Shown here one piece after another: positions 1-6,700 of a DNA stretch of 10,502 nt. The translations under genes and the position numbers were made by a program. A model generated the notes under the pieces. That model saw nothing but the letters and a program-made list of their open reading frames with translations, did not search any database and had not been told where the DNA came from. The DNA comes from Coprinopsis marcescibilis. Lineage: Eukaryota > Basidiomycota > Agaricomycetes > Agaricales > Psathyrellaceae. The stretch spans positions 1 through 10,502 of the forward strand of contig ML210433.1 of the NCBI GenBank assembly GCA_004369085.1, given 5' to 3'. Numbering within the stretch: the stretch's first letter is position 1; each line of letters starts with the position of its first letter.

Positions 1-250
1 TCATAAGGCAGAGTGGGGAAACATGTCATGTTATGGACAATGATGGAGTATGTGTAGAAAGGATGAAAGCCTGTCTGGAGCATCAGGAGGTTTGGAGAAA
101 GTGGCAGAGGGACCATAGGTGTACATAGAGTATAGCAGGCCTTGTAGCAACCTGGAGATCAGAATGACTGGAGAAGAGTTGCACAGTGCAATCAGAAGTC
201 CCATGACAAGCCTGAAGAGGAGCAGCAAGAGGGAGTTTTCCACTACTCAA
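1..250. other. Unassigned stretch, no gene recognised
   Basis: I recognise nothing here. A 70-codon open frame lies on the minus strand (31-243), rich in Leu, Ser and Pro and with a hydrophobic start, but it shows no motif I know and overlaps the extension of another minus-strand frame that enters from the tandem array at 252-490. Given the transposon debris around it, this is probably non-coding repeat sequence. A small unknown protein cannot be excluded from sequence alone. Confidence 0.3.
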
Positions 251-251
251 C

Positions 252-490
252 AAAGTCTTTGAAGAGTCTCTGAAGAGTCTCTGAAGAGTCTCCGAAGAGT
301 CTCTGAAGAGTCTCCGAAGAGTCTCTGAAGAGTCTCCGAAGAGTCTTTGAAGAGTCTTTGAAGACTTTGTGAAGAGTCTTTGAGGACTTTGTGGAGAGTC
401 TCCGAGGACTCTGTGAAGACTTTGTGAAGAGTCTTCAGACAGTCTGAAGACTTTATGGAGACTCTGTGGAGACTCTGCGGAGAGTGGTGG
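252..490. repeat. 11-bp tandem repeat array (minisatellite), about 20 units
   Basis: The unit is close to AAGAGTCTCTG, repeated head to tail about 20 times. The left half (252-370) is the most regular and alternates CTG and CCG ends. The right half is more worn, with variants such as AAGACTTTGTG and GAGACTCTGTG. The unit length is not a multiple of three, but three units make 33 bp, so the minus strand reads through as an 11-residue repeat rich in Ser, Leu, Arg and Phe. The array abuts the point where the LINE reverse transcriptase homology stops, which suggests it expanded at, or created, that break. Confidence 0.85.
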
Positions 491-1665
491 GCCAGTGTAA
501 AGTGTAGAGAGTTTCACCAGTAATGGCAAAAACCCCTGGAGGTGTAGGATAGCCAGAAGCATATCATGATGTATTGAGGGAAAGAATTGTGCAATGTCAA
601 AGGCCACCACACTTGTCTTTTCCCCTCTGGCCCACCCAGTGCAACCCAGGTGGGTCAGGTAGATGTCAGCATCTTTGGTGGAGCACTGCCACACTCTGCC
701 GAACTGGTTGGGCAAGACAAGGTCATATCTGATCATGTCATATTGAAGACAATTTGCAATCATCTTCTCCACTAGTTTTCCCATCGTGTTCAGCAGCACA
801 AATAGGCCAGAACAACTTTGGGGTGGAGTAGGAGGGCTCAGAATGATAACCAAGACAGACTCCTTGAAGTACTGCAGCCAGTGCCCTGTGGTGACACAGG
901 TGTTGGACAGCGAAAGGATTATTTCAAGGCATCCTGGCCCCTCGACCACTTGCTTTAGGTGCGTCTACGTCAAGTGGTCTGGACCTGGGGCAGATAATCC
1001 CAAGCATGCCTGTAGGGCATCATGGAGTTCCTTCTCAGAGAAGGGAGGCCATTCCTGAGCTGGGAGCTGTGTTAATGGGTCTAGAACCTCCAAGTCGACA
1101 GGCCTGTTGGCTGCCAAGTTGTATGTTTTGTGAAGGCCGGCCCACAGGTCAGCAAGATGATGGCAAGGCTGTCCTTGGTATTGGATAGCCTCACATGGAG
1201 GGAGTTTGCACTGTTTGACCCATTCCATCAGGTCCCACAAGTGCTTGCTCATGACTGCTACCTCCACAATACAAGTATCAAAGAAGGTGTGCTTTGTGGC
1301 CTTGACAGTCTGCCTGAAGTGAGCCCAATCCTCAGGGAATCCCATGGAACGGACTGTTTTGAGACTCTCAGCACAGGTGGAATTCCACCAGGGCCTAGAG
1401 TGAGATGTGATGTTCTTCTCAGCTGTGTGGGTGTTCCATGATGCCAAGAGCAGGGTGGAGATGGCCTTGGCTCTCTCCTCTATGTCATTGGGTGTTCGGA
1501 TCAGTGCCTCCTTGTGGAGTTTGCCCAATTCCGCAGTGACCTGTGCAACAAATTCATCTTCTTGCTCAGGGTCTAAGAAGGCATCCCTCAGACTCATCCT
1601 GGCCCTAGCAGCAGTTGAAGGCCTCCATCTTTGAGCTCTGGATATCTCCTCTGCCTTCACATATG
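491..1665 (-). pseudogene. LINE (non-LTR retrotransposon) reverse transcriptase, truncated and broken
   Basis: Fragment of the second ORF of a LINE-type element, which would copy the element's RNA at a nicked target. The reading frame runs leftwards from about 1665. The first 240 codons match the linker between endonuclease and RT; the RT fingers follow, with VLLNTMGKLVEKMIANCLQ (about 742-799) and motif A in FDIAQFFPS (about 575-601), which holds the first catalytic Asp. Homology stops near 491, before the YADD motif, at an 11-bp tandem array, so the active site is incomplete. An in-frame TAG at 965-967 sits where Trp is likely (TGG to TAG). Around 800-840 the expected motif (STPKLFWPI) continues in another frame, so two compensating indels are likely. 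The upstream end is cut at the junction with a copia fragment. Family call from remembered agaric LINE proteins. Confidence 0.75.
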
Positions 1666-1935
1666 GAGACTTGGAGGAGGACATCTACATGGTGCAACCT
1701 GAAGGATTTCATCAAGGGGGAACTCAGAAGGTGTGCAAGCTTCGAAAATTGCTCTATGGTCTCAAGCAAGCAGCAAGACAGTAGAACAAGAAGCTCAACA
1801 ACATCCTGGTGAACCTAGGCTTCAAAAGACTTCAATCAAACCATTTCCTCTACATCTACACTTGAAACAATGCCAAAATCATCATCCCTGTCTATATTGA
1901 TGATATCACCATTGCCTCCAAGACCCAGGTGTCAG
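1665..1935 (+). pseudogene. Ty1/copia reverse transcriptase fragment
   Basis: About 90 codons of the RT domain of a copia Pol. Reading from about 1665, the frame gives [19 protein letters not shown], then a YGLKQAARQ stretch (the copia hallmark YGLKQ.PR.W), then a stop, then NILVNLGFKRLQS, then the catalytic box as VYIDDITIAS (about 1891-1920), where copia usually has YVDD. Two stops interrupt it: TAG (1783-1785) exactly where the conserved Trp should be, and TGA (1864-1866). After about 1935 the homology ends. The fragment abuts the truncated LINE on its left, and on its right a copia leader, primer site and LTR in the opposite orientation. This is a relic with no function expected. I am fairly sure of the superfamily. 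Confidence 0.8.
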
Positions 1936-1987
1936 CAGACCGAGTTTGACAGTGACTTGGTGTGTTGCTTGTTGTTAGAGCAGCCCA

Positions 1988-1999
1988 GGGCTCATAACC
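1988..1999 (-). other. Candidate copia primer-binding site (tRNA-Met anticodon arm)
   Basis: On the minus strand these 12 bases read GGTTATGAGCCC, complementary to the anticodon stem-loop of a CAU (Met) tRNA. Copia of Drosophila and Ty5 of yeast prime from an internal tRNA-Met fragment in this way. The site begins directly after a candidate LTR end reading TTTCAACA, the normal LTR-PBS arrangement. The sequence match is seen; its use as a primer site is inferred. Confidence 0.55.
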
Positions 2000-2130
2000 T
2001 GTTGAAATCAGGCAGCTGGTAGTAGACTGATGCTCTACAAGCAAGACTGGAGTCCTATAGTCAGGGAATGAACTAAGGGACTCCAGAGCAAAATACATCA
2101 GTATATACAAGGCAGAAACTGATGGCAACA
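2000..2130 (-). repeat. Candidate short Ty1/copia LTR, 131 bp
   Basis: The segment has perfect 5-bp inverted termini, TGTTG at 2000-2004 and CAACA at 2126-2130, as copia LTRs do. Read on the minus strand it ends in TTTCAACA flush with the tRNA-Met primer site and contains a TATA-like TATATAC about 105 bases before that end. By orientation it would be the 5' LTR of a minus-strand copia whose leader runs to about 1936. No second copy is in the window, so the outer end at 2130 rests only on the termini. Confidence 0.45.
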
Positions 2131-2311
2131 GTCCAAGTGTCCAAATGGAGACTATATAATGTAAATGTATCAAATGGTGAATAACTCAATGAGTATTGGG
2201 AATAGAAACGTCCCCTGTATAGCAATGGAAAGAAGGAAACAAGGCAGTCCTGGTGATACCAAATATGAAGAGAATTGATAAAAGGAAAAGGCCATAGAGT
2301 CAAAGTTTAAG
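2131..2311. other. Unassigned spacer between copia LTR and Gag fragment
   Basis: These 181 bases show no open frame of note and no motif I recognise. They are A-rich on the plus strand. They may be flanking debris, or part of a longer LTR if the outer LTR end at 2130 is wrong. Confidence 0.3.
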
Positions 2312-2690
2312 ATGCTGAGAACACACACCAAGTATATCAGCTGGGCTGGTGACATGGAAGCCTGGTTTTGCTCCCAAGGCCTCTGGAGGCTGGTCTCAGG
2401 CTCCTCACCTTGTCCTGTACCTCCCAAGTCATCAAGTACTTCAAGAGGCAGCCAAACCATGCTAGAATTGGCTGAAACTTTGTCCACCAGCTCAGTACAA
2501 GCTCCTGCATTGCCCTACATGTCACAGGGTGAATACAAGGCTGCTCTGGACATCTGGGAGACCAGGGCAGACAAGGCTGCAGGCTGGCTTTGGCTCATGC
2601 TGGAGTCTGACCAAAAGATCCATGTTTCTGGCATCAAGGACGATCCCTGCACCATGTGGAAGGCCAAGTACTTTACCCTGGCCCACAGGT
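2312..2690 (+). pseudogene. Ty1/copia Gag N-terminal fragment
   Basis: Open frame from the ATG at 2312. It resembles the start of fungal copia Gag (DUF4219/UBN2-like): KYISWAGDMEAWFCSQGLWR, then a low-complexity Ser/Pro insert, then ALDIWETRADKAAGWLWLML and IKDDPCTMW. In the intact family this leads into the capsid region and later a zinc knuckle; here the match stops near 2690, where the GTATAC minisatellite begins and the frame simply reads on into the repeat. It lies on the same strand as the RT fragment at 1665-1935 but downstream of it, the reverse of the normal Gag-Pol order, so the copia parts are rearranged or come from different copies. Assignment is from remembered family features. 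Confidence 0.55.
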
Positions 2691-2990
2691 GTACACCAGG
2701 TATACATATACTCAGCGTATACCTGGTGCACCCCCCATGCATACCCAGCGTGTACCTGGTGTATACCTAGCATATACCCCATGTATACCTGGCGTATACA
2801 GTACATCAGGTATACACTAGGTATACATATACCCAGTGTATACCTGATGTACCATATATGCCAGGTATACACCAGGTATATGCTAGGTATATGTATATCC
2901 AATGTATACCTGCTGTATACCTAGCATATACCTAGTTAGCATATACCTAGTGTATACCTGATGTATGGTATATGCTAGGTATACACTAGG
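2690..2990. repeat. GTATAC-rich self-complementary minisatellite
   Basis: About 300 bp built from short words around the palindrome GTATAC. GTATACCTGGT and GTATACCTAGC types dominate the left part, and their reverse complements (CTAGGTATACAC, CAGGTATACACC) are interspersed from about 2808 on. Spacing is irregular, mostly about 10 to 30 bp. Because both orientations alternate, the array can fold on itself at several scales. It separates the copia Gag fragment from the Tc1/mariner-like end at 2993 and has no coding role that I can support. Confidence 0.8.
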
Positions 2991-2992
2991 TA

Positions 2993-3196
2993 CAGTGGCC
3001 AACAAAACCATTCACATGTTTTGCACTTTTAAGATAAATGCTTTACAGCATGGGAAGGAAATTATGTAAAATATCAGAAATAATATATGTACTAGATAAG
3101 CCTTTGATCTAATGCTGTGCACAATTTCAAGTTTCCACACCCATATTTGGCAGGTGAGTCTCATAGTACAAACTTGCAAGTCATGCAAATGAGGTC
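2993..3196 (+). mobile_element. Probable Tc1/mariner-type element end, cut by the gypsy insertion
   Basis: A TA dinucleotide (2991-2992) is followed by CAGTGGCCAACAAAACCATT, which looks like the terminal inverted repeat of a Tc1/mariner-type DNA transposon: these begin CAGTG and sit in TA targets. The following AT-rich 170 bp has no supported gene. The matching inverted end is not in the window; if the gypsy element inserted inside this transposon, the rest should continue beyond the right LTR near 10724. The family call is from the terminal motif only, so it is tentative. Confidence 0.4.
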
Positions 3197-3715
3197 TGTT
3201 ACAATGCAAGGCGAGTAGTACGCCTTAGTCGTTCGTTGATAGTTCGAGGTAGAGTCAAGACGATAGATCATTGAGATGAACGAGTAGGTTGAGAGAGTCA
3301 AGACGAACTAACGTCAAGACGATTGAGTTTCCTGAAGTGTTCGAGTAAGACGATCTGTTGACAAGAAGACTAACAAAAGTCTTATTCGTTAACTATCGAG
3401 TGACAAAAGAGAAACGAGATCAAAACTAAAGTACAACTACCTATTTCGGTAAGTATATATATATAATCCTTATCTCTTATTGATGTTATTGATAAGTTCC
3501 TTCCGTTTATCTTTACTAAAAACTACTACGTCATGTCCTCATGTTCGTTATCTTCCTAAAAATACCCCCAAGATCCGGATTGACAGTCAGGGGTATCTAT
3601 CGACTCATAATCAAACAGTCCCATTCTCCGAAAATAGTCCGTCTGTATCTCGAGACACTCATCTGTGGTTAATACGTATCCATTGTCATGTTCCACCATT
3701 GGAAATGGTGTAACA
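3197..3715 (-). repeat. 3' LTR of the gypsy element, 519 bp, complete
   Basis: The plus strand begins TGTTACA and ends TGTAACA, a perfect 7-bp inverted terminal repeat of the TG...CA type. The outer edge at 3197 is fixed by alignment with the second copy at 10205; the inner edge at 3715 by the TGTAACA terminus and the adjoining polypurine tract. A TATA stretch at 3454-3465 and a start-like site near 3428 divide it into about 287 bp of U3 and 232 bp of R plus U5. Over the shared 298 bp it differs from the 5' copy at 15 positions with no indels (95% identity). Confidence 0.92.
3454..3465 (-). promoter_or_regulatory. TATA box of the 3' LTR
   Basis: An uninterrupted alternating TA run of 12 bases, identical in the other LTR copy. 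It lies about 26-37 bases upstream, on the minus strand, of position 3428, the inferred RNA start. As the 3' LTR it would drive reading leftwards, out of the element. Confidence 0.6.
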
Positions 3716-3727
3716 TTACCCCCATTC
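3716..3727 (-). other. Polypurine tract (plus-strand DNA primer)
   Basis: The minus strand reads GAATGGGGGTAA directly before the LTR start TGTTACA. A G-run next to the 3' LTR is the normal RNase H-resistant primer for second-strand synthesis in LTR retrotransposons. The last three bases, TAA (3716-3718), also serve as the stop codon of the third ORF, so coding sequence runs right into the tract. Confidence 0.8.
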
Positions 3728-5067
3728 TTGATCTGAAGCCTCCTGGATTCAGTCTCGATGGTTGTCGTAGTTTCCGTATTCGTCCCAGTCATAAGTGTGG
3801 GATCCCCAGTCGTTTTTGTCGTCGTTGTGATACTGAGCACGTAAGCCCTTAAGGCGGTTGGGGTATAGTCGGTTGAGTTTGCATTCGTCATCGTCTGGGA
3901 GATGTTGAGGTGCTTCTTCTCCACAGGTTTGACATTCGTATGTGTGGGGACAGAGGGCCTTGAGATGTTTGTCAGAGCGGCAAGTAAAACAGAGTTTCTT
4001 GCTGTTTCGAGTTGGCGGTGGTCGAGAGGTTCAGGTTGTTCCAAAATTGGGAATACGTTCGTCCGATTGTGTCTGAACAGTAGAAGGTCTTGGAGTAGCG
4101 TTCAACCGGTTATCGCATTGATGTCCTTCAATTCAGATAGTGGAAGTTGGATCGGCAAGTCCGCCCAATAGTAAAACAGTTTTGCGGGGTCTTTTGGGAG
4201 TCAGCTGAGTTCTCCCTTTGACCATTGGAGAAAAACGTGTCGTGGAGATATGAGAGGTTCGGGTTGGTCCTCGAATGACTTCTTTTCCCTTTTTTGCTGT
4301 TCGGGGGTCGGTTGTCAGGGTTGGGGAATTGGTTCCTGTTCGAAAATCTGTTGATTCTGGGATGAATGGTTTCGAGGTTGATTGATCTTCAATGTTCCCG
4401 GTTGTCCGGGAGAGGATGTCGCATTCTGGGGTAGCGGTTTCTTGATTGAGGTAGGAGTTATTTCAACGATGGAATTGTCTGACTTTACTGATTCCTGTTC
4501 TTCCTTCTTGTTCTTCATCTCTCAATGTTTCTTGTCACATTTCATCAGGAGTAAGCCCCAAGACTCTTGAAGAGTTCGTCCAAATGAATCCAAGTTGGAG
4601 AATTGTTGTTGCAAGTCGTGGAGAAGTTTCTTGGCGTCCTGAATACTTCCGAAAAGTTGTTCACATTGATATACAAATTGTTGGAAAGAGAGGTAAGTGT
4701 CGGCCTTAATGTCGCCAGAATGGTCTTGGTCTCCATTCATAGGGTCGAATCGGTCGGTAGGAATTGAGAAGAATTGGTCTGAGCCGATGGTACGATAGTA
4801 CCATTCTGCTATGTCTTCTTCTTCTTTGGTGCTTGCGGTGCAGTACGTTCCATCAAATTCCTTTCAAATGGTGTGTTCTCTTTGGGGAGGGTGTTTGTAT
4901 CGATGAGGGAAATAAAGAGGGTGTTCGTAAGCGGCGTATTTTGCATTTTGAACTTGTTCAAGTTCTTCTTCGGGCTTGGTTGGATATTCCAAGGCGTATT
5001 GGCCAGGTCGAGTGGGGATAGGACCGATAGGTACGTCAGAATAGGCAAGGTCGTTGGTTTGAGACAT
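3716..5067 (-). pseudogene. Third ORF after pol: CCHC zinc-knuckle protein of unknown role, broken
   Basis: About 450 codons, starting at ATG 5067 (MSQTNDLAYSDVPIGPIPTR), 70 bases after the pol stop. The N-terminal half is Pro- and Tyr-rich, then Gln-rich and probably helical (about 4560-4740). The middle is basic and Ser/Thr/Pro-rich. Near the C-terminus is a CX2CX4HX4C knuckle (CFTCRSDKHLKALC, 3950-3991), then a second Cys/His group CX2CX6HX6C (3881-3934), then an acidic, Tyr-rich tail that stops at TAA 3716-3718 against the LTR. Knuckles of this kind bind nucleic acid, so a second Gag-like or RNA-binding protein is likely; I recall similar extra ORFs in basidiomycete gypsy elements but know no proven function. 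The reading is broken by six in-frame TGAs (4864, 4535, 4463, 4133, 4031, 3749) and one frameshift, best placed in the G run at 4556-4559. Confidence 0.75.
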
Positions 5068-5137
5068 TGTTAAGCGAGTTGTGATGGATGTTTAATCTGG
5101 GTAGATTGAAGCTCTGGTGTCGATTTGTTCTTGTCTT

Positions 5138-6700
5138 TTATAGTTGATGTAGCTTCTTGTAATCTTCCAAAATTCGAGTGGTGTTGATCAAGTGACGAGG
5201 GGGTTCCCATGATGCTTCGGATAGCGGGTATCCTTTCCATTGGACGAGGAACAGATGACCTCTTCCTTGCTTTTTGTGATTAATAATTGACTCCACTTCA
5301 TATTCTTCCTGTCCATCGATAAGGTCAGGTGGTGGAGTGGAGTGGGAGGGGCTGTGCATGTCGGTTTCCATATATGGAGATAGCCATATGGTGTGGAAGA
5401 CGTCATGAATCTTCCATTGAGTTGGTAGGGCAAGGTGATAAGAAACTGGTCCTATGACTTCCGTTATCTTGAAGGGTCCTTCCCGTTTTGGCCTTATCTT
5501 GTTGGAAAGATATCGTCGGTTAAGGTTCTTCACTTCTAGCCATACTTTATCACCAAGTTTGAAAGGCTTGACGTCATTTTGTGATCTGCTGATCATCCTA
5601 TTTCTGGCTAGTTAGTGTGCGGTGATTGCTTCTTTTTGAGATAGGGTAAGATCTGTCATTCTTTCTTCAACTGATGGAATGTTCGTTTGTTCAAAAGCTT
5701 CTGGAATTCCTTGTGGTTGGAGTCCCATGATCAATTCAAATGGTGTCTTCTGATTGTCCGCATGTCGTCGATTGTTGTAGGTGAATTCAAGCATGGGGAG
5801 ATGGTCCTTCCAAGTTTCAGGGTGGTTGACACAATAAATCCCTAGATATGTCTGGACTTCTTGGAGTTCTCATTCCGAATTTCCATCGGTTTGAGGATGG
5901 TGGGCAGTGGAGAGTCGAGAATCAATCCCTAGTCTTTTTAGGACCTCTCGATGTGACTTTGCTGCAAAGTTGGGTCCTTGATCAGATATGATTCTTTCAG
6001 GAATTCCGAATCACTTGAAGGTTGAGTCAATGATCATTTTCGCTGTGGTTTCCACGTCAACTTCCTTGTTACATGGGGTGAAAATTACCCCCTTTGTAAG
6101 GCCTTGATCCACCTGGATCAAAATAGAATCGTAGATTGTGCTGTTTTCTTCAACAGGTGGAAGTCCTGACATGAGGTCCATAGTGACGAATGCAAATGGT
6201 CAATGTGATCTTGTCGATTTGTTTGGAATGAGGGTTGGTTTCAGTGGTCGGTGATTGATTTTGAACTGTTGACATGTGGTGCATCCTTTGACATAGTCTC
6301 ATACGGCTCCTCTTATGCCGGGGAACCAGTAATTCTGACTGACTTTGTAGAAGGTTTCAAGTTCTTCTGGGTGTCCGGCAAGGATCGGGTCGTGGTGATC
6401 ATGTATAATTTGTTGTTGGAGTTCTTGATTCTGGGGAATGTACATTTTCCCACGAAAGAATAATGCCGTTTTGCCGTCTTTGGACTCTGTGTGCCAGTCT
6501 GCCAAGTCTTTTCGTAGTTCGGTTGGAATATCTTTGTCTTTCAAAAGATCTTGTATTTTGTCTGCCATTCTGACGTCGAAGTTTTCTTCCAGTTGATCCA
6601 GAATTCGTGCCAGTAGGTTGACATTCATTAGGTTCAGTTTGACTTCTTTTGGGAATTGTTCTTCCAAAAGGAGTATCATGTCTTCATTATCGTGATCACT
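5138..6700 (-). pseudogene. Pol part 3: integrase with GPF motif and chromodomain
   Basis: The integrase inserts the DNA copy. The N-terminal HHCC zinc finger is readable: HHDPILAGH, then YWFPGIRG, a TGA at 6299-6301, and GCTTCQ (Cys at 6281-6283 and 6272-6274). The catalytic triad is complete: Asp 6176-6178 (TMDL), Asp 5981-5983 (ISDQGPNF) and Glu 5873-5875 (DGNSE), with 35 residues between the last two, the D,D(35)E spacing. TGAs at 6200, 6011 and 5870 and a TAA at 5612 break it. The C-terminal part has the GPY/F module (KREGPFKITEVIGPVSYHLA). It ends in a chromodomain (5153-5302): YEVESI, LFLVQWKGY and ASWEPP, with all three aromatic-cage residues (Tyr, Trp, Tyr) present. Such domains bind methylated histone H3 and steer insertion into heterochromatin. 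Confidence 0.92.

Noticed and set aside
252..490. CRISPR-like array
   Set aside because: Units of 11 bp are directly adjacent with no spacers, and the surroundings are eukaryotic retrotransposons.
786..1634. Plus-strand open frames across the LINE region
   Set aside because: They are antisense to a frame with clear RT motifs and show no motifs of their own.
3012..3209. Minus-strand open frame of 65 codons
   Set aside because: It begins inside the gypsy LTR and ends in the transposon terminus, so it crosses an insertion junction and cannot be an old gene. No motif is visible.
3448..3456. GGTAAGTAT on the plus strand of both LTRs, like a 5' splice site
   Set aside because: The element is transcribed from the other strand, and there is no acceptor or reading frame that would use it.
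3556..4044. Minus-strand open frame of 162 codons, Thr-rich
   Set aside because: It is an out-of-phase shadow of the third ORF. The zinc knuckles are in the neighbouring frame, and this frame runs over the polypurine tract and into the LTR.
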